Shown here piece by piece: positions 49,856 through 60,331 of a stretch of 64,000 nucleotides of DNA. The stretch is from Uloborus plumipes (lineage: Eukaryota; Arthropoda; Arachnida; Araneae; Uloboridae), in NCBI GenBank assembly GCA_038373865.1, contig JAXGGA010005207.1, forward strand, positions 16,276 through 80,275, in the 5' to 3' direction. A program made the position numbers and the translations under genes. Under the pieces are notes generated by a model. That model saw only the letters and a list, made by a program, of their open reading frames with translations, was not told the origin of the DNA and did not search any database. Position 1 is the stretch's first letter; every line of letters begins with the position of its first letter.

Positions 49856-50070
49856 ACTGCACGTCCCGGGCAGTACAATCCCTAGAAAGGAAGCAAGGGA
49901 AAACTTACAGATACACACATTACATGATGACCAATCATAAACATGATAAACAATAACAATGAGAACATGAACGAAATAATAACATTGATAAAGTAATATT
50001 ACAAACAATTAAAGGCAAAAGTTATTTACAAAATTTACAAACAAATTACCATGGTAGCTTTAGATTTATT

Positions 50071-53000
50071 TTACGAACTATGGCCATAGTATGGGGCTAG
50101 CCGATCATAATGTACAACCCTAGGTTTTGAATGTGATGACTTCTGGATCCTCACTACGACGTCGTTCAGCCGGTGAAGGACTGTGTAGGGTCCATCCCAA
50201 TGCGACTGCAATTTGGGTGACAGACCTTTACGTCGGATGGGATTCCATAGCCACACCTTGTCACCTTCTTGAAAGTCATGGCCAGTGGACCTTGTGTCGT
50301 ATCGGGTCTTCATCTTCTCCGTCGCGATGTTGATTCGCTCCCGTGCGAAGTGATGAACGTCTTCCAACCGGGCCTGGAGATCCTGGACGTATTCCTCAGG
50401 CGATGAAGGCGCATCTGGAGGGAGACCGAAGACGAGATCACAAGGTAGCCGAAGCTCTCGGCCGAAGAGCATCTGTGATGGGGAATATCCGGTGGTCTCG
50501 TGGACAGCACTGCGGTAGGCCAGCAGAAACAGAGGAAGTTTCTTATCCCAATCCTGTTGATTTTTGGAGACCATAAGCGAGAGATTATTAAGGATTGTCC
50601 TGTTGAATCTCTCCACCATGCCGTCCGATTGTGGGTGTAGTGGTGTCGTTCGAGTTTTCTCAATTTTGAGGATATCACATAGGCCCTTAAACACAGCAGA
50701 GATGAAGTTTCTCCCCTGATCGGAGTGGATCTGCACAGGTGTCCCATATCTCGAGATCCAATGCTGGACTAGAGTCTCTGCTACAGTGGTAGCTTCTTGA
50801 TCCGGAATGGAATATGCTTCGGGCCATTTGGTGAAATAGTCAATGGAAACGAGGATGTATTTGTTCCCATCAGTAGTTTTCGGTAGAGGACCAAGAATGT
50901 CGATCCCGATTCGTTCGAAAGGAGCTCCTACGTTGTAAAGATGTAGCTTCCCGCGGCTTCTTCTCTTCGGTCCTTTACGGGCAGCACAGGCGTCACAAGA
51001 ATGACACCACTTCTCCACGTCATCCTTCGCCTTGCTCCAGAAGAAGCGCTCTCGAACCTTGTGGAAGGTTTTCAGGATACCAAAGTGTCCTCCCGTCGGA
51101 CTACTGTGCAGTTCCTTTAGAACGTCTGGAATTCTTGATCTGGGAATGAGTAACTGCCATTTGAATGCTTTACCATCGTCAGATTCCCATTTCCGATACA
51201 GGACGCCATTTCGCAACTGGAGAGATTTCCATAGAGCCCAGTATCTCTTCGTTGCAGGACTGTAGATAGAAACGTCTTGCCAACTAGGTCGCCGACTGTC
51301 CTTTTCCATTAACTCTATGATAGGCTTTAGGTCTGGGTCTTCAAGCTGATCTTTTCTAACTTGGTCGTCACTCCATGGATCAGGATCTGAAGATGATGAA
51401 GTAGCAGTAACTTGACAGGCAGTAGGGATTGTCGTCCCGTACTGTTTCTCTATTCGGGAGCAATAATGGCAGTTCTCGGAACAAGGTCTTCTTGATAATG
51501 CGTCAGCATTACCGTGTGACAAACCTTTTCGGTGCTTAATCTCGATGTCATATTCCTGGAGCCGCTGTATCCACCTGGCTACCTGGCCCTCTGGATTCTT
51601 GAAATTCAAAAGCCAAGTTAAAGAGGCATGATCAGTCCGGAGCAGGAATTTACGGCAGTAGAGGTAATGATGGAAATGTTCTACAGCTTTAACTATGGCG
51701 AGCAATTCCTTTCTCGTGACACAATAATTTCGCTCCGACTTGGATAAGCATTTGCTCCAGTAAGCGATGACACGTTCGTTACCGTCTATTTCTTGAGATA
51801 AAACAGCTCCAACGCTCTCGTGGCTCGCATCAGTGTCAAGTATGAAGGATTTTCCAGGCTGAGGATAAGAGAGAATAGGCGTTGATGTTAAAGCCTCCTT
51901 CAGCTGTAGAAATGCATCCTCGCATTCTTTGGACCATTCAAATTTTTGTTTGCTCTCCGTCAGCTTATGCAAAGGTCGTGCAATGTTGGAAAAACCCTTC
52001 ACAAACTTCCTGTAGTACGTGCAGAGCCCCAGGAAACTTCGCAGCTGATGGACATTTTCGGGGCGGCTCCAATTCTTGATTGCTGATACCTTATCTGGAT
52101 CTGTTCGTGCACCCTCAGAAGAGATAATGTGACCAAGGTAGTTCACCTCACGGCGGAACAAATTACATTTGGACGGGCTTAACTTCAGGTTGGCTTCCTT
52201 AAGCTTTTGCAGCACCTTCCTAAGATTAGCCAAATGTTCCTCGAAACTGCGTCCTATGATGATGATGTCGTCCAAGTAGACAAGACAGGATTCATAAGAG
52301 AGTCCTCGCAGCACTGATTCCATAAGACGCTCGAACGTGGCTGGTGCATTGCAGAGGCCAAAGGGCATCACTTTAAACTGCCACAAGCCTTGTCCGGTTG
52401 TAAACGCCGTCTTCTCTCGGTCGTCGGGGTGTATCTCCACCTGCCAGTAGCCGCTCTTTAAATCCAGAGTCGAAAACCACTTGTGTAAGGAAAGGGTGTC
52501 CAGAGTGTCATCGATCCGTGGAAGAGGGTAACTGTCCTTCTTGGTGATGTCATTCAGGCGTCGGTAATCAACACAAAATCTGGTGGAGCCGTCTTTCTTT
52601 CGGACCAAGACGATAGGGGATGCCCAAGGACTGGATGAGGGTTCGATGACGTCATTCTCCTGCATCTCTTTCAAGAGGATCTCAACTTCTTCCTTCTTGG
52701 CGAACGGTAGTCGTCTTGGATGCTGCTTGATAGGGGGATGATCTCCAGTGTCAATCCTATGCTGCGTTAAACTCGTGCGACCAACGTTTTCGGATGTAGA
52801 TGAAAACACCTGCTTGAAGTTGTCCACCAATTTTTCCACAGCGTATCTTTGATCCTTCGATAATGGTGCACTCCCAATTAATTTCGAAGTCAAGGATTCG
52901 GAAGACACAGTCTCGGAGGAATCAATTCTTCTGATGATGCAGTTTACGGGAGTACAAGTTGCCAACACTTCTCCTTTCTTGATATTCCTCAGTCTTTCAC

Positions 53001-53814
53001 TTACATTGGCGACTCTCACAGGAACTGCATTCCTTGAAAGGTCCACAAGTGTAGATGCCACTAGTACTCCTTTTGGGCTATTACTCTGGTTAGGATATTC
53101 AATTAGGCCGAATTTAAAGCTGTTGTTTTCATTGATGGAGCCAGGTATTAGTATTTCTGATCTTGGGGGAATCAATAAATCTGTTTGGGCTATTATTTGA
53201 TGAGCGGATTTTAAGTTATTTTCAGCATTGAAAATTGCTATGTCTTCCCTCATCGAGTGCAGCTCATTATTTTTAAAGTCGATAGAAAAATCAAATTTTC
53301 TCAAAAAGTCCAGTCCGAGAATGAAGGGATCTGTAATGTCAGCGACGAATGCCGTGTGATGGTAAGTGGCACTCCCGAACATTATTTCTAAGTTCACTTT
53401 TCCTTCAATCTCGATTTTGTCACCTGTCACAGTTTGGAGAGTAACGCAGGGCGGCGTCCATAAGATCTTGAGTCCAAATTGACGAGCCACATCAGTCTTA
53501 ATAATGGTAACGTTGGCTCCTGTGTCCACAATCATTTCGCAGGGAAACCCATTCACATAAGCGTAAATGAAGAGTCCGTTGCAGCCGCCACTTCTTGGGG
53601 AAATCTGGAAAACTTTGGGCGACGTCTTCTTTTCTTGGCGAGCTTCGCAATTTCTTCGTACGTGGCCCTCACCGCCACATTTCCAGCACTTCAGTGTTTG
53701 TCCACCTTGGTCTTTGCGAGCCGCAATCTTCTTCAGGGTCCCCGACATCTCTTTGATTTGTCGCTCAATGTCCGAGAGACGAGTTGAGTTCAAATCTTGG
53801 GCACTCACTTCCAC
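50071..53814 (-). CDS. pol: Gypsy Pol polyprotein (PR-RT-RNaseH-IN), with zinc knuckle
   Basis: 1247 codons in the -1 frame relative to gag. The annotated first codon is GTG, and the frame is open further upstream, so Pol is probably made by -1 frameshifting out of gag rather than from its own start. Residue positions: CCHC zinc knuckle C43-C56; aspartic protease DTGA 97-100; reverse transcriptase with CVDYRRLND (~414-422) and active site YLDD 513-516; RNase H D660/D662, E703 and D728; integrase zinc finger H910, H918, C937, C940; integrase DDE at D972, D1032 and E1068. A short C-terminal chromodomain-like or GPY/F-type region follows (DKVWLWNP, then HWDGPYTVLHR). All catalytic residues are present and there is no stop or frameshift inside. 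It makes the cDNA and integrates it. Confidence 0.97.
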   Translation of the reverse strand: MEVSAQDLNSTRLSDIERQIKEMSGTLKKIAARKDQGGQTLKCWKCGGEGHVRRNCEARQEKKTSPKVFQISPRSGGCNGLFIYAYVNGFPCEMIVDTGANVTIIKTDVARQFGLKILWTPPCVTLQTVTGDKIEIEGKVNLEIMFGSATYHHTAFVADITDPFILGLDFLRKFDFSIDFKNNELHSMREDIAIFNAENNLKSAHQIIAQTDLLIPPRSEILIPGSINENNSFKFGLIEYPNQSNSPKGVLVASTLVDLSRNAVPVRVANVSERLRNIKKGEVLATCTPVNCIIRRIDSSETVSSESLTSKLIGSAPLSKDQRYAVEKLVDNFKQVFSSTSENVGRTSLTQHRIDTGDHPPIKQHPRRLPFAKKEEVEILLKEMQENDVIEPSSSPWASPIVLVRKKDGSTRFCVDYRRLNDITKKDSYPLPRIDDTLDTLSLHKWFSTLDLKSGYWQVEIHPDDREKTAFTTGQGLWQFKVMPFGLCNAPATFERLMESVLRGLSYESCLVYLDDIIIIGRSFEEHLANLRKVLQKLKEANLKLSPSKCNLFRREVNYLGHIISSEGARTDPDKVSAIKNWSRPENVHQLRSFLGLCTYYRKFVKGFSNIARPLHKLTESKQKFEWSKECEDAFLQLKEALTSTPILSYPQPGKSFILDTDASHESVGAVLSQEIDGNERVIAYWSKCLSKSERNYCVTRKELLAIVKAVEHFHHYLYCRKFLLRTDHASLTWLLNFKNPEGQVARWIQRLQEYDIEIKHRKGLSHGNADALSRRPCSENCHYCSRIEKQYGTTIPTACQVTATSSSSDPDPWSDDQVRKDQLEDPDLKPIIELMEKDSRRPSWQDVSIYSPATKRYWALWKSLQLRNGVLYRKWESDDGKAFKWQLLIPRSRIPDVLKELHSSPTGGHFGILKTFHKVRERFFWSKAKDDVEKWCHSCDACAARKGPKRRSRGKLHLYNVGAPFERIGIDILGPLPKTTDGNKYILVSIDYFTKWPEAYSIPDQEATTVAETLVQHWISRYGTPVQIHSDQGRNFISAVFKGLCDILKIEKTRTTPLHPQSDGMVERFNRTILNNLSLMVSKNQQDWDKKLPLFLLAYRSAVHETTGYSPSQMLFGRELRLPCDLVFGLPPDAPSSPEEYVQDLQARLEDVHHFARERINIATEKMKTRYDTRSTGHDFQEGDKVWLWNPIRRKGLSPKLQSHWDGPYTVLHRLNDVVVRIQKSSHSKPRVVHYDRLAPYYGHSS

Positions 53815-54878
53815 GCCCTGGTCGAATGGCGATCCTTGCGGGACATTTGCTGTGCAGCCTCGAACTTCATTGCGTAAACCAGACCGGATTTAAGATCCTT
53901 AATGTCCGCCATCCGGAGAGCCATCTGAACTTCTGGATTTCGCACTCCATCTATGAAGTAGTTCAGGGCCAGGCTATCGCGAATATCTGAAGGACAGTTC
54001 GAGAAGGCGAGATGGGAAAGCCTCTCAACGTCTGCGGCAAAAACTTGCAAAGTCTCTCCAGCCTTCTGGAGTCGGGATTTCAGCTGGAGTTGGCTGAATT
54101 CTTTTTGGCATGCTTCGCCAAAGCGAAGCTCCAAGGCCGATGATAAGGCATCGAAGTCGCGGTGCTTGTCCTCTGGGAAGGTCTGTAGTATGTCAGCTGC
54201 ATCCCCTCTCAGCGAGGCTGCAAGGTGACAGGCTTTCGTGGAAGAGTCCCAGGAGTTTGCTTCTGCAACGATGAGGAACTGCTTCTTGTAAATATTCCAC
54301 GAGGTCTTCCCGTCAAATGTGGCCAGTTTGATGGATGGACGAGAAGTTCCAGCTGCAGCTACACAGTCATTTGAGTTGTTGCAGGATGCTGATAACTTTG
54401 ATTCAAGTTCTTTAATTTTCTTTTCCACATGGTTTTCTACTGTGGTGATTCGATTCTCAACGCTGTCTGAGTTGTTGCAGGATCCTGATAACTTTGATTC
54501 AAGTTCTTTAATTTTCTTTTCCACATGGTTTTCTACTGTGGTGATTCGATCTTCTAGAGTCTCCACTTTATTTTCCATGTTGATAAATTTAGTTTCCACC
54601 AAACTTTTCATTGACGTTAGATCGCTCTTAATTTCTTCATGACTTGAAGTTATGCTAGCGGTTAAATCACTCTTTAATTGTTCTTGATTAGTAGCCAGAT
54701 CATTTTTTAACTGTTCTTGATTAGTAGCCAGATCATTTTTTAACTGTTCTTGATTAGTAACCAGATCATTTTTTAATTGTTCTTGATTAGTAGCCATAAT
54801 CGCCATATCATTCTTAACAGCGTTGATAGCATCAAGGAGTTTGTTTAGTTGTTCTTCCATTGCTCGAGTAATCACCAT
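53805..54878 (-). CDS. gag: Gypsy Gag (capsid) protein
   Basis: 357 residues from ATG, 97 bases after the 5' LTR. The first ~115 residues are coiled-coil-like. A unit NQEQLKNDLxT repeats four times (~residues 31-70), followed by two near-identical ~33-residue units containing ENRITTVENHVEKKIKELES (~110-170). The second half is a retrotransposon capsid: SWNIYKKQFLIVAEANSWD, then AADILQTFPED and LRFGEACQKEFSQLQLKSR. The zinc knuckle is not in this frame but near the start of pol. It ends RAWK and TGA, overlapping the pol frame, which lies at -1. The protein packages the element RNA. Frame intact; the internal duplications are visible in the DNA at about 54376-54560 and 54655-54800. Confidence 0.93.
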   Translation of the reverse strand: MVITRAMEEQLNKLLDAINAVKNDMAIMATNQEQLKNDLVTNQEQLKNDLATNQEQLKNDLATNQEQLKSDLTASITSSHEEIKSDLTSMKSLVETKFINMENKVETLEDRITTVENHVEKKIKELESKLSGSCNNSDSVENRITTVENHVEKKIKELESKLSASCNNSNDCVAAAGTSRPSIKLATFDGKTSWNIYKKQFLIVAEANSWDSSTKACHLAASLRGDAADILQTFPEDKHRDFDALSSALELRFGEACQKEFSQLQLKSRLQKAGETLQVFAADVERLSHLAFSNCPSDIRDSLALNYFIDGVRNPEVQMALRMADIKDLKSGLVYAMKFEAAQQMSRKDRHSTRAWK

Positions 54879-54954
54879 AAAATTCTGAAGTCAAAAAGTC
54901 CTCAGGAAGAAAAGTCCAAGTTCACAGAAAGTTCCAAGAAAGTCCTTGAAGATG

Positions 54955-54971
54955 CCCCACGTTGGGCGCCA
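54955..54971 (-). other. tRNA primer-binding site
   Basis: On the - strand TGGCGCCCAACGTGGGG begins four bases after the 5' LTR. TGG pairs with the CCA end of a tRNA. The TGGCGCCCAACGTGGGG form is common in Gypsy elements; I do not assign the tRNA. Confidence 0.85.
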
Positions 54972-54975
54972 AAAT

Positions 54976-55597
54976 TGTAACGAGTCCGTAGCACCTTCAA
55001 CTTTCTTCAAATGAGCATTCCAATCTTGAGGAAGTAACTATAAATTTATTTACAAGTATTTACACTATTTACAATATGAGCAGGAAACAATTGCTAAACA
55101 TCCAGCAATTAGGTAGTACTCTCAACAGTTACACTGTACTCTCAACAGTAACTCAGCACCACGTATCAAACGTGAACAGTAATTAAGCAATTACAAAAGC
55201 AAAACAACCATTCGCCAAGCGAACGAAAACGAGTCACCAGATCAAATCTGAAAACAACTGACTGACTTGTGTTCAAGGCCAGCTATTTATACTCGGAAGG
55301 AACATTCTAGCAAAATCCGGAGCATTCTGTTTCATTCATAACATTACGTAATCCATTCAAGAAACTTCTAGTAATAAAAAGAAAAAGAAGAAAAAAGAAA
55401 ACACTCCGAGCGAAAAATGTCTTCACGCTTATTAAAGTTAGGGCAAGTGTAAAAACTGCAAAGTGTTTCAGGGCCGGTATACAGATGATAAAAGTGATAT
55501 CTTCAGATACATTTGCAACATGTCGCCAGATAAAACCAAAACTAATGAAAATAAAGCAAGGCAGGAAAAACAACAACTATTTACAAGATTTGTAACA
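54976..55597 (-). repeat. 5' LTR of the Gypsy element
   Basis: 622 bp with the same TG...CA ends. It contains a duplicated 'actctcaacagt' stretch near 55115-55155 that accounts for most of the length difference from the 3' LTR. It should carry the promoter for the genomic RNA. Confidence 0.95.
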
Positions 55598-58500
55598 ATA
55601 TGTTATCGTAAAAGACAAACTGGAGTATTCCGATTTTCACCGGTGATTTACCGGGATTACTCTGTCTATCGCCGATGTTTCTTAGAATATGAGTATATCG
55701 GCATTAACAGGCTAATGCTGACAATTATCAGATTTTGGACTTTCACATTGATATATACACTACGTGTCGCTAGTTTCTAACCACAGCTTGCTTTTCTCAA
55801 TAATTTTCAGTCTAGATAAATTCTTTCAATCCTACTTTGAATAAGTAAGGGGTTCCGTTTCCTGCTCGCTGATGTTTACTAACTCTCCAAAATTTCTCCA
55901 GTCTTATCTGGTTCAAGAAGGTTGGAAAATAAAACAAAGAAATAATCTTATCATTAAGTATTAATATTTTCTTTCTTTTTAAGTTATGTCAAACTATAAA
56001 ATATGACTCAAAATTTAATGAATTGCTATTTTCTATACAAGTTTCCTACACTTTTTCAATTGTTCAAGAAAATTTTTTTACTGTCTGATTTTGTGCGTTA
56101 GAGTTTTTAAATGCGTGTGTTTTTTTAAATAACTTTGTTGTGTCGTTAAGTACCGTTTTCTTGCATAGAAATTTAAAGGATGTTAAAATGCAGAGAGTTA
56201 TAGAAAACAGCAATTTTCTTAATTAAATCGCATTTAATCAATTAGCATAATTAAGAATAAAAGAAATTAACAGTATCTAATGATGAGATAAATTATTTGT
56301 TTAATTTTTCATCAATGAGACTCTTTGATGGGATAGAAAATTAAGAATTTTATTTGTAGGAATTTTCATTTTTTGATTCATATGTTTATTATTTGTCATT
56401 AATTTTGAAACAAAAAGTGAATAACGATCAATAATGGAAAAATAGATACACGTTATGTTGTGACTTCAAAGGAACCCATTCCCTCAAAAGTTTACTGTAA
56501 TTCAGGAGTGTTTATCTTTAGTTGATACATCTGTCCAATTTTTCACGTAATAAGACTTACTTTTTTAAATTACTTTAATTATTTTATTAAATCTATTAGT
56601 TACATTGAATTTTTAGACCTATTTTATGAGTTATTCAATTTTTTTTTATTTGACCAAAATAATATTAACTGGGTCAAGTTATGATTTAAAAAAAGTTTTA
56701 AAAATTTAATTTTATAATTTTCTCCAGCTGTGTATGTTAGCATTTGTTATTGATTTTATGAACTAAAGCAACCAATGACAGCTAATGGAAACATACATAG
56801 TTCATACAAAGACTTTGAACCAACTTATTCGATTTTTTTTGGTACCGCAAAATTAGAATTTTTTACTTTCAAATTTATATTTTTGTCCAGGTTTCAAGCA
56901 ATGTCACAATATTCAAGTAGCAATTTCCTTTAGTTAAGTTATTTTTTGAATTTGATTGATGAGTTATACTGAATTTAGAACTATTTTTTAATTATTCATC
57001 TTTGTTATAATGGAAAAAAGTTGAACTAAGTTGGAATTTTTTTTTAAAAAAGGAAGAAAAAAAAAATGAGTCTATAATTTTGTCCACAACTGTACAATTT
57101 GCCATAAAATTATAATTTGGAAAAAAAAATCTAGTTTAACATTTTTAACAAATTTTAGTCTGCAGATCATTAACTCTAAATTCGTTCTCTCTCTGCAATA
57201 CCAAATCAACTCAATCAATCTTTATCGTACAATTCCAAGCAAGGTAATCAGTTTTGTAATCCCGTACATTGCTCTTACAGTTTTAAATCAGCAAACCGAC
57301 TCTTAACTTCAACTACTCCTGCCGTTTGGATTCGACAAATAAGATATATTCCCTGGATCAAACTAGTCTTCAGTTTCACAATGAATAACCACGCGTTGAT
57401 ATGTAGCTACTATTTTGAAAATCTTAAACGCACGCTATCTGAGCTTTATCTCTCAAAGCTTTAAGGTATGTGAACAACACGATCTACAAACAAAATAAAC
57501 GGTTACTACTTTGGATAAATTTTAGTCATGGGAGAGCAATTGGTTAACGCAAAGTTCAAACTTTGATTATTCAAACTATAAGAATTCTTATACCTTTTTT
57601 TCTCTTAATATGTTAGCTCCAGTTCTTTGCAATGGTGAACTTTACAAAACTTCTGAAGGAAATTGTAGACTGATTTTATTAAATTGAAATTATGAGAATC
57701 AGTAACTGCACATTTTGTTACAAATTACTGCTCAAAAATCACAGCTGATTAAAAAGAATCTACAATCACTTGTGGCTTCGGAAATTTATTAGCAGTTTTA
57801 ACGATAAAATTCAAGATGGCGAAGAGGGAATAATGGGCAAAAAATAAATTCCATGAGAAAACAGTTAGCTTCAAAAATTTCGTTGAATTCAGTGAGACAA
57901 CCATTGAAGTTAATGAGTAGCAAAATAAGACCTCTGTTACATTTTTACATCGTTTAGTTTATCTAAAAAAAGAAAGAAAAAGAAAAAAGAAAGAAAGAAA
58001 GAAAGAAACAGGAGGGTAGTAAGTAAGCTATCTAACATATGAGCGGCGGCTGAAGGTGCCTTTCTCCGGCTTTTAGGAAATAATATTCATGCATTTTTTT
58101 TTTTTGACAGACACCATATAATAAATTCATATTAAACACAAGGACTAACTACAACATACTTAAGCTACAAAGTATATCATGAAAAATATTATAGCCGTGT
58201 TAATGTCTATGAGTGCCAACAGGGGGGAGAGGGGGCAGGAAGGAGCCATTTTACCCCATAACCTTCATAAATAAAATTTAATCACTTATAAAGGGAATAA
58301 CTACAAAAAACTGTAAAAACTACGCAATACAAAAATTATTAATTTCATGCTTATGGCCATGTACTTTTAAAATATACTTTAAAAATAAAATTAAAATAAT
58401 TTTTAAAAAGTAACATTAATTTTATACCTTTTAACTTTTTTTATTTAGTTATTCTATTTTTAGACATGAAATTAAACACATCTTACGCAAAGGATAAATT

Positions 58501-58805
58501 ACAAAAATATTGTGATCTAAGAATTAAACTTATAAATTTCATAAGGTGAAAATACAATCCAGAACTAGTTTTAAAATAAGTAAATCAATCAATAAATTTA
58601 ATTTTTGATTTGTGAATTCAATTTATGATTTTCACAATCACGAATTTAGATACGTGTGTGTGTGTAGAACATGGACGCCACCACCAGGAGGGGTGGAGGT
58701 GTTTTGAGAAATCGAGCTCCAATCTTTATATACAACAGGCAAACGTTTTTACTATCTAATGCAAGGCAGCGGTTTAGGCAGCCTGACTTAAGTGAGTCAG
58801 GCTTT
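55598..58805. repeat. AT-rich gene-free region with AAAG microsatellite
   Basis: No gene is recognised. An imperfect (AAAG)n tract lies at about 57967-58009. Sequence 'caagatggcgaag' at about 57810 resembles a YY1 site, but without context it is only noted here. Confidence 0.5.
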
Positions 58806-59102
58806 TATTTCATTTCACACCTCCAGGGGCCCCGTACCTAACACAGCTTCGTGGTTTAACCGGGATAGGGCCCTGAAGAGCGCTCTGTTCTTAATTTTGA
58901 ACCAGAACCTAGGGTCGAGCAAACCCTACGCCCAGCACCCCCAGAGGTATCGTTTCACTTGGAGGACTTTGTGACCACGACATTTTTAACGCCTCCCAGC
59001 CACCATTAATCAAGACGGTGGATCTTTGATCGGCTGGGATCGAACCCGGGTCCCTCCGGACACGAGTCCGATGCCTTACCGATCGGGCCACCACGACCCG
59101 TT
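58806..59102 (-). mobile_element. tRNA-derived SINE, copy 1
   Basis: On the - strand the head has tRNA-like promoter boxes: A box gtggtagcccgatcggtaag and B box GGTTCGATCCC about 40 bases further on. A unique body and a short GTGAAATGAAA-type tail follow. The flanks agtcaggcttt (58795-58805 and 59103-59113) are a perfect 11-bp target duplication. It is the same family as the copy at 62062, in opposite orientation. Confidence 0.88.
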
Positions 59103-59284
59103 AGTCAGGCTTTGAGGTACAGATTTGTTTCTCGTCTGGAGAATCAATGGATTAAAAAAACTGAATGCGAGAGATGAGAAAAATTATGAGAAACATATAC
59201 TTTTTTTAAATTATTATTCTCTTTATGGTAGTTATCAGTAATTGCGTAATTTTAACTGAGTAGAGATGTAAACTTCGAGACTAA

Positions 59285-60331
59285 TTGAAGGGGCAAGTGG
59301 ATAAAGGTGATATGTGACATTTGAATTTCGCCGATTTACACAAATTCAAATTAGTGTGTGTTCAATTGTGTTAACTCACAAACAAAACTGAAGGGGCAAG
59401 TGAGTAAAGGTGATATCTGACACTTCTTACTTCCTTTTACGTAGTAAAGGAAGTATTGTGATCACGAAAAAAATTTCACTCAAATTTCGGTCTAAATTTT
59501 GACTTTGCTCACCCCTGAATGAATGTCACGTAGTTTTTTCGACCTGTCAGCACGTGCATATGTACCTAACAACATACAAACAGCCGAAAAATCAATTTCG
59601 ACCACCCCCGAGTAAATTACGACGAGTTTTCTCGTGACGTCTGTATGTACGTATGTGCGGATGTATGTGCGTATGTGGCTCGCATAACTCAAAAACTATA
59701 TGCCGTAGAAACTTCTAGCTTGGTATGTAGGCTCTGAGGGGGGTCTAGTTGTGCACCTCCCCTTGTGATTGCATTCGAATGCTCCCAAAGGGGTCTTTTA
59801 CCCCTTTTTTGGGGTAAATCAATGTTAATTTCAATACAGACTCAAGTGATATGAATTGGCGCCACCACTTGGCGACATGTCGCCAAGCGTTTGGTCGCCA
59901 AGTGTTTGACGCCAACTTGGCGACATATCGCCAAGTTGGCAACAAATTTGGCGAAAAAAATATTTTTTGAATTTGGGTTCAACTTGGCGCTATTGGCGAT
60001 ATTTTGCGAAAAATTCACTAAATGATATTAAAATCAGCAATATTTAGAAAAATAACCATTGTAAAATATTTTTTGCATTGTTTCGTGGTAGATTAGGGGA
60101 GTAAATATTTGAATTGTTACCTTGCTCACTATAAGCACTTTTTTAATACTTAAGGCAACTACTAAGAAATTTACACGTAAAAGGAAGTAGTGTGGGGTCC
60201 ACACCAGATTTTTTAAATATATAGAAAAAGCTTAAAAAAATTATTACCTTATTCCCTTTATTCATGGTAAAAAGTAAGTTTTTTTTTAAATTGTCACAGA
60301 TCACCTTTATCCATTTGCCCCTTCAATTTGA
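59285..60331. mobile_element. Inverted-repeat element with internal palindromes, about 1 kb
   Basis: 'ttgaaggggcaagtggataa' near 59286 is repeated in reverse at 60300-60330 (ttatccatttgccccttcaa), bounding about 1 kb. A third, direct, copy lies at 59389. Inside are paired 'acgtagtaaaggaagta' and 'cacgtaaaaggaagtag' words (59439 and 60174) and two palindromes of GGCGACAT-type sequence. No gene is seen. It is probably a MITE with nested repeats; the class is unknown. Confidence 0.5.
59868..59940. repeat. Cluster of TTGGCGACATGTCGCCAA palindromes
   Basis: A perfect 20-bp palindrome at 59868-59887 (CTTGGCGACATGTCGCCAAG) and a near-perfect 30-bp one at 59911-59940 with the same core. Single half-units ('tcgccaagtg', 'ttggcga') lie around them. 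Confidence 0.8.

Larger units (their letters stand above)
49232..55597 (-). mobile_element. Complete Ty3/Gypsy LTR retrotransposon
   Basis: 6.37 kb on the - strand: 5' LTR (54976-55597), primer-binding site, gag (54878-53805), pol (to 50071), polypurine tract and 3' LTR (49232-49838). Domain order protease, reverse transcriptase, RNase H, integrase defines Ty3/Gypsy. No envelope gene is present. The flanks gtat (49228-49231) and atat (55598-55601) could be a 4-bp target duplication with one change. The LTRs differ by an indel of about 20 bp and scattered substitutions, so this is not a brand-new insertion, yet both reading frames are open. Confidence 0.97.

Noticed and set aside
50127..53990. 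Numerous + strand and alternative - strand frames under the Gypsy pol and gag genes
   Set aside because: They are shadows of the long intact - strand frames, with no domains of their own.
58909..59094. 61-codon frame on the - strand, nearly identical to one at 62068-62253
   Set aside because: Both lie inside the two SINE copies. Their similarity comes from the repeat, and they translate the tRNA-like head, so they are not genes.
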